DNA from: Daphnia carinata
Taxonomy: Eukaryota > Arthropoda > Branchiopoda > Diplostraca > Daphniidae
DNA: 64,000 nucleotides
Reading direction: 5' to 3'
NCBI RefSeq assembly: GCF_022539665.2
Contig: NC_081336.1
Coordinates: 2,790,001 to 2,854,000 of the forward strand
The notes below the pieces were generated by a model. It was not told where the DNA came from. It was given only the letters and a program-made list of their open reading frames with translations, and ran no database searches. Below are positions 25,901-37,880 of this stretch, in pieces. Position 1 is the stretch's first letter. Each line of letters begins with the position of its first letter. Both the position numbers and the translations under genes were made by a program.

Positions 25901-28900
25901 ATAACCAAGTATTAATATTGAAAGATTCTTACGTGAGTGTTACAAGAGCAAACGTTTCCCCTTTAGACGGCCGAACCCTTGCCGGAAGTCAGCAGTTCTA
26001 GCAATTTAAGCACCTGCGCCCGTGATGAGGCTGATACTACACTGAGTCTACATCTTTTACGAGTCTTGATCGCTTGTATTCGAGTTTTGCCCGATTCGAT
26101 GGTCAAGCAAGTTGCCAGCGGAATCATTCGACCGGACACAGTAGTGATAATGGCTCGCCATAAGCGCGATAGGATGCGTGCCGGAGCAGTCCGACTGTTG
26201 CAAGCTGTGTTATCACGCAGCGAAGAAGAAGAGCAGAACTTTATTAAGCAATCAGGACTACTACTTTTGGCTAATCAATTACAGCCATATGCCGCAACGG
26301 CTCCGGTCGTAGAATCCTGTGTGAGTCTTTGTGTTGGCGTCGATGTCATCCTTGAACAAGTGTTGGATCCATTCGCAATCTGGCCAGAGAACCCGACACC
26401 ACTTCAACTGCAATCAACCATACTATTATTAAGTTTGTTACCAAACGCGGCCCTTGATCCGGCCCTGTTTCATCAGCTTGCCACACTAGTTCGGACTCTG
26501 GCCACGAGATCCAATCATATTTTGAAGTTCCTGTTGGATTTTGGTCTGGTTGAAACTATGGGCAAGTCCATAGTCGCTTTGGCACATGCAACAAAGACCT
26601 GTCCAGGGGATATTTTGGAACAACGTGAAGATGAAATCCTTTTAGAAGCCATACACAGGATACTAATACTCGTTGCCACCCGGACTGTAACTGCTTCAGG
26701 TAAACACATTGTATTATTGATGTATTAAGAAGTGATTTTGATTTTCTTTCATCTTTTCCTTAGGAACCGTTCCGTGGACAGCCTTCCAGGACATAATACA
26801 ATTATTCCACTACATGGAACGAGTGGAAAGTGGCCGCTGCGGATTCAAATCACGTTGCGTACGAATGCTGCACGAAAGCTGTTGCGTTTTGTTGAAACAA
26901 GCTATCCAGGCTATTCAACATCGAGTTGAATTTCACAAGATTGGCAGATTGCAACATCAGCTTTTCGCATTCCAACCCGGAACATCGCATTTTCAACACG
27001 TTTCTGATAAAGTGCTCAACGCTGTACTTCCAGTTTCCACTAACCGCAAGATGAAGTTGGATAAGCAGCTTAGTCAATCGGAGATATTGGAGCGATTCAA
27101 ATTTCTTCTCGTGAAAGCGGTCGATCACATCACACTCAACACAGAGCAAAACACGTCCACCGTAGAGGTAGCATTCAGTCAAGATTTGTTTGTAACACTT
27201 GTGCGAGGTGTTTCATCCATTCTGGAGCGGCCGAAATCCAACGGGTTCCGTCACCTATCCAACGATGCCTTCACGGACTGGTCACATTATTACGCTCCGG
27301 ATTCGAGCGACCTTGTCCGCACTCTGTACTGGAACAGTCGGCAAACGATGAAAACCCAATTTAATCGACTAGTTCTTTTCTTGTCAAGTCCAATCCAGTC
27401 TTCAACAATGCTTCAGTTTGTCATTAAAACATTGTATGACGACCCTCATTACGAAGAACTCTTTAGATTGGCTAACCCTGATGAGCCAGATTTCACGTGA
27501 GTTTGAATTTATAATTAAATTTTATTGGAAATTTAAAAATGATTTGGAATTTTAGGAACACGCTGGATACATATTTGTGTCATTTCTTACATTCACGGAA
27601 GTTCACCGATAATGTTGAGCACACAACATTGATTAAAATCCATTGCATTAGCCGTTGTTTGGTGGGATCACACCAGTCAAGACGATGCCAAGTCCTGGAT
27701 CCAGCGCAGTTAAAGGAGCAATTTGAGATAGACCGAAGTATTTGGTGGAGAACACAAGAAGAGGCTCAAATTCGTATCCTATCGCGTTATGACGCACTCG
27801 TTAGGCAGACGGCAGATGTTGCAGCCAAATGGACGACGGTAGCAGTTGGTACGCAAAACAATATCCGCCGTCTCTTCTTGAATCGTTTACGACGCGATCA
27901 CGGATCCAAAGTGCTGGCTGCAGGAGGTTGGATCGAACTTGTCGATCAATTGACACATCAAAGAGCTGCGTGGCATTTCGCCAAATCGTACGTTCGTGGA
28001 TGGGAATTGGACCCGATCGAAGGATATCAGCGGATGCATCTTCGCTTGAGAAGAGCAGCACTAAACGTCGATGCCAAATATCTTTTGGAACGTTCTCGTT
28101 CTTTATTGGAGCCTGAAAAACTATCTCAACCATTGGAATCCATCTTGCGGATGTCCACTGTCAAATCTGTTGATGATGTCATCGGTCATGATGACGAGAA
28201 GGTTCTACGAGCAATCAGCTGTTGGCTAGTCACGACAACAGCCGAAATTATGGGTGAATTAGTACTTACTGAGAAATGGATGACGTTTCTTTCTCCAGAA
28301 TCCAATCAATTCTTTTCATGTACGAAATATGAAGATGTTCGAGAAATATTGGCCCGTCGTTTCCAGCTTCAAGAGAGGGCACTAGAGCTGTTCATGTGTG
28401 ATAATCGTACCCAATTCTTGGTGTTCAACAGCCTGGATGAACGAAATGCTACTCAACGAGAGTTGAGCGAATTGTGCCCTAAATTGATTCCGTCCGAAAG
28501 TCTGGCCGACGTAACACAACTGTGGCGTGAAAGCCAAATCACCAACTTTGAATACCTCGTCTTCCTCAATAAATTTGCTGGTCGATCCTACAACGATTTG
28601 ATGCAGTACCCTATTTTCCCGTTTGTTTTGGCTGACTACGAATCGCCACTGCTAGATCTGAATGATCCGCATCTATACCGCAACTTCAAAAAACCTATGG
28701 CTGTCCAGGTAATATTGCTTCACCGTCTGCTTTTAATATTTATTATTAATCTTTCCTATTCGAACCAGAATGAGAGTCGCGATCAACATTACATTGAAAA
28801 CTATAACTACCTCAAAAGGGATTTTGAAAATAGGCCCGAAGGGTCTGGACCGAACTTTGGCCCGTTTCATTATGGATCGTTGTACTCCAATCCTGGCATA

Positions 28901-30797
28901 GTTCTTCATTTTCTCGTGCGATTGCCACCCTTCACAAAACTCTTGATGGAATATCAAGTTAGTTCTTCAATTTTATACATAAATATATTCTATTTTTAAT
29001 TTAATATTTATTTTCTCTATTATAGGACCGAAATTTTGACGTCCCTGATCGATCGTTTCACTCTGTCGGAACATCTTGGCGACTGGCCAGCTCCGATTCA
29101 ACAACCGATGTCAAAGAATTGATTCCGGAATTTTTTTATTTGCCGGAATTTCTAGTCAACTCTCTCGGTTTCGATTTCGGAATGCAACAATGTGGTTAGG
29201 ACTTTGATAGCACGTTATGATAACATTGCTTCATTGAAGTATTGAATTTTTTTTTTCTATTTTAGGTGATCCGGTGGATGATGTTCAGCTTCCACCCTGG
29301 AGTCTGGGGAAGCCACGCCTTTTTATTCAAATCCATCGACAGGCACTGGAGTCAAGCTGGGTGCGTGATCATCTCCATCATTGGATCGATTTGATCTTTG
29401 GCTTCAAGCAGACGGGGCCAGCTGCTATCGAGTCCATCAATGTTTTCCATCCATCCACTTACGCTGGATTTGATGCTACCGAGGGACTGAATGACGACCC
29501 AATCGAACGGAACGCGAAGCTAACTATGATTCGATCGTATGGTCAGGTTCCTCGCCAGCTATTCCGTCAGCCGCATCCGATGAGCATCCAGCCCCTGAAC
29601 GCTAAATCTATCCGCAGAAGCCGCAATCTTTTGCCATCTGTCGATCACTTGCAATGGGGTTGCTACGTGGGATCGCCATCCTGTCAGGATCCCGTGTTGA
29701 AGCATAAAGAATCCTTTGCTATTCCAGTCCATTCCTTCCTCCCGCTGCGCACGGGAGATACCTACTCTTTAGGCCCGTTCACTACCGCCATTCTATCGCA
29801 TTCCTACGACAAGGATTCCTTCCTTGGACGTCCGACAGGCATCTTAGGTGTTGCACTAATTTCTTGGGGTCAGTCTGACGGAATTGTGCGTATAAAGATC
29901 CGTAAAGACGAACCTGTAAAGCCCCTTTTTCAATCGGAAGCGCATGATAGCGTGATTTTGTGCTCAACTTTACCGGATTACAACAAGATCTGGGTTGTCT
30001 ATCGTTCCGGAATCATGCGTGTCTATCCATTTCTGTTTGATCCACTAAAACCTCATTTTGAATTGACTGGACCACCGACAATTCTTTCGGGTCACGTTGG
30101 ACCTCTCCAGCAGCTTGTCCTTTGTTCGGCATTTAGCCTTGCCGTTTCAAGTGGAAGTGATGGATCGATTATCCTCTGGGACCTTCATTCCTTGAAGTTT
30201 ATCCGCCAACTTACTCCAGGTAAAACTAATGTCTAATACTAATGATTAACGACTGTAATATCAGAATTCAAAATATTTTGTAGGTCTCTCCAACGATCGC
30301 AAAGACGTAATATTACCAGTTTCCCAATTGGCAGTCAGTCGAAATACAGCAGACATTGCATGTGCTGTCAATCTTGACGACCAACAGTCACGACTGGAAT
30401 TGAGGTCAGTCAATGGGCATTTGATCGGCATGACAACAACGAATCCCCTCATCACTTCATTGTGTTTCTCCTCTGCCCCTGAAGGAATTTCGATAAATGT
30501 AGTAGCTGCTGGACTATCCAACGGTCGAATCCGGTAAGTCCATAATTGTTTGTCTGCGATTATGTTTCTACATTGTTCTATAATTTTCAATCCAGGTTGT
30601 GGGATACCTGGACTCTAAATGTCGTACGAGACATTATTACCGATTCCTCGTTGTCGATCGTCAGTTTGGCATATTCAAGCACCTCACAGCATTTACTAGC
30701 CGCTAGAAACGATGGTTCACTCCTGGCTTGGGATAGCCCGCATAACCACAAAAAGTCGCCTCGCTACCCACCCTTTATTAATTTAACTTTGCAATGA
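19943..30797 (+). CDS. Lyst: Lysosomal trafficking regulator (LYST / mauve), BEACH-WD40 protein
   Basis: Very large cytosolic scaffold that controls lysosome-related organelle size and membrane fusion/fission. Exons: 19943-20002, 20070-20137, 20586-20745, 20816-21431, 21495-23770, 23841-24762, 24822-25456, 25513-25932 (or 25908), 25967-26699, 26764-27496, 27556-28708, 28769-28957, 29026-29194, 29266-30219, 30284-30533, 30596-30797; about 3,180 residues. Order: helical armadillo-like N-terminus; concanavalin-like segment (about 1060-1370, [17 protein letters not shown]); armadillo region; PH-like and BEACH domains (about 2400-2830, with [38 protein letters not shown] and [13 protein letters not shown]); C-terminal WD40 repeats ([12 protein letters not shown]). 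BEACH residues match LYST rather than neurobeachin or WDFY. The 63-nt intron at 21432-21494 is in frame and stop-free. The intron ending at 25966 is either 58 or only 34 nt. Confidence 0.94.
20391..20440. repeat. Poly(A) and (AAT)n microsatellite in a LYST intron
   Basis: An A run of about 25 bases followed by GAAAT and seven AAT-type units, inside the second LYST intron. Likely length-polymorphic. Confidence 0.85.
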
Positions 30798-31211
30798 GTA
30801 CTATTGAAACCTGTAGGTCTGATTTAATGTGATTCTAGATGGGTTTCCATGATTTTAAAGAAGCTTAAGAGGCTCCGTTGAAAAAAGTTTTATAAATTTA
30901 GCTTTACGATATTATATGGAAATCTGAATAATACTTACGATAATCTATCAACGCATTTCTTACGTGGAAACGTAGTTATAACGGATTTTTTTGTCTTTAT
31001 TGGCTCGAACTAAGCACATAACAAGTTTAGCCCCACTATCACTCACAGCTTATTGGCGTTCGAGTGAATTGAAGCAATGGTTGGGTGGGGTGGAAAAGTA
31101 CGAAAGGGAGTCGGACGAATCATGACTCACGACACAAATGGCGATTTCTAGGTCGCAGAAGGTACAGAACACAAATAGTCGATATGAAGCACATCAATAA
31201 TTTAAGCCAGA
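30798..31211. other. 3' regions of convergent LYST and MAX
   Basis: No coding potential. A minus-strand AATAAA (31001-30996) lies about 210 bp beyond the MAX stop and is the likely MAX poly(A) signal. No strong plus-strand AATAAA was found for LYST in this interval. Confidence 0.5.
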
Positions 31212-31996
31212 TCAGACAGAAGTTTTCATCTTTTTGTTGGCTCGTTTGCCTTTGGTGCTGTTTTCTCTATCAGAACCTTCGGAATCTTCCTGGTATTTTC
31301 CAGCCTCGGCTTGGGCATGCATTTCCCCCACGCCAAGCATTTTGGCTTTCTCCAAGGAGCGAACTGAAAAACACAAGCCAATGTTAGTCCTCTTATAACA
31401 TGAACACACACAAAAAGCTATACTTTGAGTCTGTAGGACTTCATTTTGCCGTTTGAGATCATCAATGTCTTGTTGGTGTGCAGCATTTTTCCTCCTCATG
31501 AACTGTATATAATCTGCTGCCTTCTTCAGTATTTGAGCCCGGCTGGCCTGAAATCGAGAGCCATCCTACAAATTTTATTTAGTGAGAAATGTTCGACACT
31601 TAAGTTTTACTTTTTCTCCCTGTAGAGAGGGAACTGAATCTCGAAGTCCACTGAAGCTATCCTTGATATGGTCTCTCCTCTTCCTCTCCAAGGCATTATG
31701 GTGTGCTCGCTTGTCAACCTATTCATCAATATAAATTAAAAGTGATACGAAGCAGAAGAAAATACTTAAAGCAGATGTAAATAACAACTTACCTGTTGGG
31801 AATACTGGCCTGAGCCACGGGAGTAACCACCTCCATCCTCTTCCTGCAGCAGATATCAGCAACAAGGTATCCAGGTATGAAAAAAGGTAACATGAAACAG
31901 ATGTCTATACGAAACCATTCACCATGTACTTACATCACTTTCGATATCTATGTCTCGCTCGTCGTCACTCATCGAAGGGGACACAGCATACGACAT
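31212..31996 (-). CDS. Max: MAX, bHLH leucine-zipper transcription factor
   Basis: Obligate partner of Myc/Mad/Mnt proteins, binding CACGTG E-boxes in the nucleus. Five coding exons on the minus strand: 31996-31934, 31843-31793, 31718-31611, 31547-31424, 31363-31212; 165 residues. The bHLH region is unmistakable: [20 protein letters not shown] with basic residues for E-box contact, then [32 protein letters not shown] and [12 protein letters not shown]. The leucine zipper ends with RSLEKAK, and the tail is acidic then basic ([10 protein letters not shown], a likely nuclear signal). [13 protein letters not shown] matches the family's acidic N-terminus, so translation may begin at 31972 instead, giving 157 residues. 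The 17-residue Gly/Tyr exon (31843-31793) between the N-terminus and the basic region resembles the alternatively used exon position known in vertebrate MAX. Confidence 0.95.
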
Positions 31997-31999
31997 GGT

Positions 32000-33520
32000 C
32001 GTAATAAAGCCAGGCGAACTTGGAGCACCAAGATAGTTCCAACTTCAAAGCCCAATTTCTAAGGTTGGTAGAAAGGGTTACACACTCTAAACACAACAAC
32101 TGTGCTTCAAGGTAATCGAGATAAGAACCTGCGATTTGCTTCCAAGTCGATTTCTCTTTGTGTAAACACGTCACGAGTTTGTGCCAAGAATTACATTCAC
32201 GAGACTAAGCAGCAAGTGAGTAGCGCATAGTGTTGATCTCCAACGCATTGCGACGTTGCCAAAAATCCTTTTAAAGAAAGAAAATATAAATAAAAATGAA
32301 TTTTTTGGACTAGTGCAGACAGCACAGCGTTACCACTGTCGCTTTGCATTCTCCCTTGGCTCGGTCGTTACATTGAATCTCGTATCTTTCCTAGTAAATA
32401 TATCAAAAGAAAAGCTACACGCAAATGGCTTTGGGAAGACGGCATTTGATAACACAAGAAGTAAATGGAAACCCCTCACTCTGCTGTTCTCAATTGAAAC
32501 AGAAAGAGAAATTCAGCTTCATACGTGACAACGCATTTTGGCTGTAGGGAATTTGTGCTGCAATTTTTTTTCCCAACCAACCAACATCAATTACCAAGAA
32601 AATGAAGCTTCATGACGGAAGAAATCGAAAACATGCAATCTTCAATGACAAGCGGCTAACGAACCAGAAGGGAGCCGAAAGAAAAATATTCCACATTCCG
32701 TCGCCATATTTGATGTCCATTCCCCACTAGAAGAAAGAAAAAACAAAAAAAAGGTAATCGAAACATTCAAATCTCTTCAATGGCCTTCACATCGCATTAA
32801 TGTTCGCAGCATCAAAGAAGAAATATAGGATTTAATTTGCTACTGCGAAAAATAAAACTACTACCTTGTTTCATTGATGAAGGTTGTTTCTATCACGCAC
32901 GTGGACCCGATACGCCCACCATGGCAAATAGGGCTATGAATAGAAATAGTCTCAAACCGAACATTCAAACCGTGAAGTGGATGACTGGAACCCGAGGCAC
33001 TTTTTTTTTCGTTTACTAAAAAAACCGGATTCTCTTCTTAAGGTCAGCGATGAAGCAAGAGACTCGTTATAATGCGATTCTTCGCGTTTATAGAGGCTTC
33101 TTCGTGAAAACCGGACTGTTGAAGGTTGGGTGTGCCCGAATGACTCTCCTCTTTTGTCCATGAGATGATATCCCTGGTGCAAAAAAAAAAACTCGGACTG
33201 AAGATTAATCGCAGCAGTCCTTTAAGCAAAAAAGGAATCGCTTTTCCTCGTCATAGAACGTGGCTGCTAGTGTGGACTTGACGCCGTCCAAGTTGGTTGT
33301 GTAGCGTTCATCGGCTGTTTAGTTGGACTCCTTTGACGTTTATTTTTACACACTTTTCTAAGGATTTTTGTGAGAAAAACAACACAACAACAAAGGATCG
33401 AATTAGAGAGGTAAGATTTTCATGTTACTAATATCTTTAAACCAAACAGAGCTAAACTTCGCATAATGACATTGAAACTCGTTTGGATCCACAGTTCTTT
33501 GTCTTAGAGCGTTGTCGAGA
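32000..33520. other. Bidirectional spacer between MAX and the PPxY membrane-protein gene
   Basis: No supported gene. Several 60-90 codon frames have no recognisable content. The right part includes the leader of the plus-strand gene, whose 5'-UTR intron runs from about 33,411 to 33,494 (gtaag to acag). Confidence 0.45.
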
Positions 33521-33528
33521 AAGTGAAG

Positions 33529-34132
33529 ATGACTGAAAAGGATTACAACGCGCTACTGGTGATGTCGGATCCCCCTAATCCAAACCAACAAAAGATAATT
33601 AAACAAGTAATAGACTGGTTTTTCGGTCCTGATGCACAGGGAAAACCCAGTAAGGATTGGAGTAAACGTCTATTACGACCAAGACCACGGCTGGAGCCTT
33701 TAGCAACCACTACAGAGTATGCCACGCAGTACGATACAAGCATTCCTTTGTTACCTTCATCCGCCCGGATTCCCTACCCTTTCATAATATTGGGAGGCGT
33801 TCTCATCCTCGGCGTATTATACCTTCTACTTTTTCTCATCATTGATCGTTTACGGTGTTGCAACAAGGTATTACTTGTCTCAGTTTGCTTCTCGAAAATT
33901 ACATTTGTTAAGTTGAAAATGTCCATATTAACAGGAGACTGCTCGCAGGAAGAACAGAACTACAGAGCGGCCGGCAAGGAGGCAAACTCTGGATGGGTTG
34001 TATTCCGTTGAAGATGACTCTCTGGGTTCCGGCAATGTTCCTCCTTCTTCCAAGGTTTCCGACGATGCACCTCCTCCGTCTTACGAAGATGCCATTCTTG
34101 CGAGCCAACAACAAACAACGCCAGCCAAGTGA
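33529..34132 (+). CDS. Single-pass membrane protein with PPxY motif
   Basis: Two exons, 33529-33867 and 33935-34132, give 178 residues. The start MTEKDYNALL follows a 5'-UTR intron. The N-terminal 80 residues are polar, with a basic stretch (KDWSKRLLRPRPR). One strong transmembrane segment (about 87-108, PFIILGGVLILGVLYLLLFLII) is followed by RLRCCNK (likely stop-transfer and palmitoylation site) and a cytoplasmic tail with PPPSYEDA, a PPxY ligand for WW domains such as those of Nedd4-family ubiquitin ligases. No signal peptide is seen. I do not recognise the family. A role as an adaptor for ubiquitin ligases or endosomal sorting is inference from the motif only. Confidence 0.8.
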
Positions 34133-35048
34133 ACTAATCGTAACGTATAGAGACCAATAGTGGAATGTTTGAATATACTTATTTCTTTAAAATCGAAATG
34201 CCAACGATCGTGCTGACATGGTTCGTGTTCTCGACTAACCAGTTTAGTGTCACGGTCATACCAAATATAGCGTTATGTAGCCAGGTTGCGATTGAGCGTG
34301 TGCAATCGTGGAAGCTTTGTCTATAAAGGTGCAGCCTACTCGACTCTTCACGTGTGGTTTAACACGCTTCAGGGGAGGGAGTCAGGAAGCAAGCAGTATT
34401 GCAATTTGACATGAAACTAACATTGATAATATGTAAACCTATACGATCTTGGCCTTTTTCCATGAAATGAAAAAGGAGAAAGGTCTTTTTTTTTTTGTAT
34501 TATATTCGCAGATCGTGATAAGAATCGGTGCCTTCATTTAAAGTGTGCATTAATTTTATATCCACTTCCTTTTTTCCACCATTTAGTTGCTCTTGCATCT
34601 CGGTTTGTCATCACAGAATGCAAAATGCATTGGTGTACGGTAATAAATCAGTGAATGGAAATGAAGAGGCCAAAGGTTATTAATACAGTTTTTCAGGCTA
34701 CACTGTAAAAAAAGACATTCCTATGACATGTAGCTTGTCAAAAGGTTCATCAAATACTTTGTATTTAGGAGAAAATGCCAATCAAAAAAAAAAAAAAAAA
34801 GTTACCTGTGATGGATGCTGGAAAATGGAAAGCGACTGTTTAGAAACACAGGAAGGTCTACTGAAAATTGGCAACAGTTATGCGTTAAATGTGTATTTAA
34901 ATGTCAAGGTCGGAAAATGATACTTGTACATTCCAAGACTGAAACTGTTAAATATTATAATAGATAGGCTGAAATAAAAAAAAAACACGTATATAATTAA
35001 AACGTTCAAGTAAAAGGTGTTGTCATATTTCATTTTGTCGCATGCTGG
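34133..35048. other. 3' region and spacer
   Basis: No coding evidence. It contains the 3' UTR of the PPxY gene, plus-strand AATAAA motifs near 34,641 and 34,973, and an A run of 17 at about 34,785. The 65-codon frame at 34723 crosses that A run and is discarded. Confidence 0.45.
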
Positions 35049-36045
35049 TTAGCAGACGACGTAGCCAGTAGGAAGACAGAGAACCAGACCGTCAGCAGCA
35101 ATGGGCACTGTCTTGGTAACAGTCGTCGATGCAAACTTGTAGGATGTTACGGTTGTAGATGCCAACGAATAAGTGTTTAAAAATCGTGGGTCTCGCATCT
35201 GTTTCAGCCACGAGACGGATCCCGAAAGATCAGCTGAGGAGCCAAGACCTTTCGATGAAGCAATGTCGTGCTGCAAAGCCTCATCAGACGACATTTGGCG
35301 ATGTTGGCGGGAGACATCCAACGATGGGACAACGGTAGGGATCACTCTGCAATTACAAAAATATGTTATTAACATTCCTAAATGCTTGATTAATAAAAAT
35401 TTACGCGTACTGCTGTGTTTCAGAGGGAACAATGGCGAATTGCAAGTCTGCTGGACTGGGTGAATCATCAAGCAAGTCTCGTTTACGACGACAGGCTGTA
35501 GTTTTTGCAGCATCATCTTTAAATTTAGCTGCTGCAATGCAAGACTGGACGCTGGTGAGGGTCACAGACGAGGTAAGAGTGAATGAAGCTGTCGTTGTTT
35601 TAAAGTATGTCAAATAGCTCAACAACAATCGTTCGTCGTTCTGTGGTCGTTTCACGAATGCTGGTCTGCGTTCACGAAATTCGTTGAATCTTGACTGAAC
35701 GTCTGAATTCTCCTCTTCGTCAAAGTAATCTTGATATTGTGCTGCAACCAAGCTAGCGTCTAACTCGTCATTCTGTAGAAAGTTCAAAGTTAAAATCACA
35801 GTCTGTCCATCCATGTACCATTGCTTTGCTGGTACCTGCGAGTAAGTGACGGTCTTGGTTGGTCGGAATACGCGGTAATCGGGGACGTCATCTTGGACAT
35901 TGTAGTAACTCGGTAGGTAGCTGTTGACGAAGGGCTGTTGCGCGTAATTGTACGGCGTCCACCAAAGCCTTTCACGTCTTTGCTGGAATTGTTGATCAGA
36001 AAAAGCCACCAAGAAAACAGACAGGAAAATCAAAGCTAGCTTCAT
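35049..36045 (-). CDS. Secreted two-module RRKR protein, paralogue A
   Basis: First of four related genes. Three coding exons: 36045-35836, 35772-35411, 35346-35049; 289 residues. A 5'-UTR intron ends directly at the ATG. Signal peptide (MKLALIFLSVFLVAFS), then QQFQQRRERLWW, an acidic middle (DYFDEEENSD), module 1 (SFTLTSSVTLTSVQSC, IAAAKFKDDA), the basic site CRRKR at about 180, then VIPTVVPSLD and module 2 (SLASTTVTSYKFASTTVTKTV with CLPTGYVVC at the C-terminus). RRKR fits furin-type processing, which would split the protein into two fragments each holding two conserved Cys. The intron at 35773-35835 is 63 nt, in frame and stop-free. Function unknown; I know no named family with this architecture. 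Confidence 0.82.
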
Positions 36046-36200
36046 CTAGGGATCATCAATCAAAAGTTCGAGATAAAAGATTAGCGAAATAAAGGCAATC
36101 GTGTTGAGTCTTGACGTCTACCTTATTGGTAGATGTGATAGGCGAGTTGGTTCTCTTGCAACTAACGTCCGTTGATTCGGAAACACTGAAAGAGATAGGT

Positions 36201-36207
36201 TTTTATA
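36201..36207 (-). promoter_or_regulatory. TATA box of paralogue A
   Basis: Minus-strand TATAAAA upstream of the 5'-UTR exon, whose donor (CCAATAAG followed by gtagac) lies near 36,120. Confidence 0.5.
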
Positions 36208-36209
36208 CA

Positions 36210-37880
36210 TCCCCACACCTGCATTTATTCTTGTTTTTTACTGTTCTCTTCAACGCTGAAAAATCGCTTAAAAACCCCATTTTTTAGTATCAGTTTAATA
36301 TACTGCACCTCTTTTTTGTCGGCATGGCCTGGCTGTGCCAAAAGGACAAGTTGGCTCTTTTTTACGATTACAAATGAAAGAGCATTTTTTTCCCCTCCGA
36401 AATTAGTGAAGTAAAGAAATAGTAAAAAAAAAAAAAAAAAGAGATGTCCGACAGCTTGAAAAATGCCTTCCTTTTGTGTTTCTTAACAGCTGTCTCGTTT
36501 TGATTGGTTGGTACTCTAACAAACGGACGTGCAAAGCAAACCCTCCACCTAGGATTAATCGTAAAAACTTTATCGTTCGGCCGCATGTTGACTTGATGAA
36601 AGAGCACCTTCCTATTCAAACAAGCATGGCGTTCTCTAAGATTCATGGAAATCTTAGGAAGTACGTCGTGTAAAAACAGAAATTGGGGTGGGTGAACGAC
36701 CGCATGAAAAATCTTGTGTGGTAGGCCAATTGAGCGATTCTTACTTGTAGAGTTTGAAATTACGGAACTTTTTGATGACCTCTTGAATGAACTCACGGAA
36801 CTCGATTTAACTTTTTCCTAAAGTCTTACCGGGACAAAAGTTTACTGTAACCGATCTTGTCAGTTGTCGATGGAATAACTGGATTTTGTTGTAGTTACTT
36901 TCATTGAGTTATACGATGCAAAAAGTAATAAAAGTAGCACATCCGTTTGGCATGGAACAAGACAAGATCGGAGACCGTATGATGGTATCAAATATAGGAC
37001 AGTTTTGTCATTAGAAAAGGGGAAAATCACGAAGTTGTTTTGGCTCATCGTTCTAGTTCTGCCGGTAATCAGCAAGGCACTCTCGTGGAAAGTTGTCAAA
37101 ATTAGGTGATCGAGTAAAAGAAATGGTTTATTCTTTTGATGCATGTTTCGTTAATCAAAGGAGGACGGTAGTCGAGTTGAGATAATAGCAGTTTGGCATA
37201 CTTTTTGGAGTGGCAAGATGCGCCGGGAATTCGTTCCATAGCCCTCACATTTCGCTGCGCGATGTTTTGCATTTTTAATTTTGAACTGCGTTACAAATAT
37301 CGTGATTTTTAAAATTGGAAACAGTCGTATTTTTAGGCGCCGCGTTTTCTTAATAGTACTAATCGTTAAATGTAAAACCTAAAATGAGAAACGAACAAAA
37401 AAAAAAAAACGTTTATAGTCTGCGATTTGTAATCAGAAATAGCGATAAAAAAGATCTTTTTTTTCTATTAAATTTGTTTGTTGATTTGCTTTTTAAAAAA
37501 TTTTTTTTTTTTTATTTTGTCGTAAAATTATGCCAGATCCGGTGTGAAGGCGTTGCATACAAACTATATAGAGTTATAAAAAAAAACAGTAAAAGAGGCA
37601 ATCATTCTCGGAGTACGAAAAGAACCCAAACTATTGAGCTATGTTTGTAAGACATTTCCTTATGGCATAAATTAATAGTTGATACTTGAACAAGTTTTTT
37701 TTTTCCAAAACAAAACATTAACGAGCGATAAAGGGTTCAAGTGTTTATTTAAATATAGAAAGGGTAGGACAAAGAAAAAAATTGAAGCTTTGCGGTGTAA
37801 TATTTAGAGAACATAACAACTGCGGTCAAAGAGTCCCCCGGGTTAAAGAAAAAGTATTTTGCGTTTGTTTGCGTGAATGT
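36210..37880. other. Spacer between paralogues A and B
   Basis: No supported gene; homopolymer-rich in places (36,423, 37,400, 37,500). A minus-strand AATAAA at 37749-37744 probably ends the paralogue B transcript. Confidence 0.45.
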
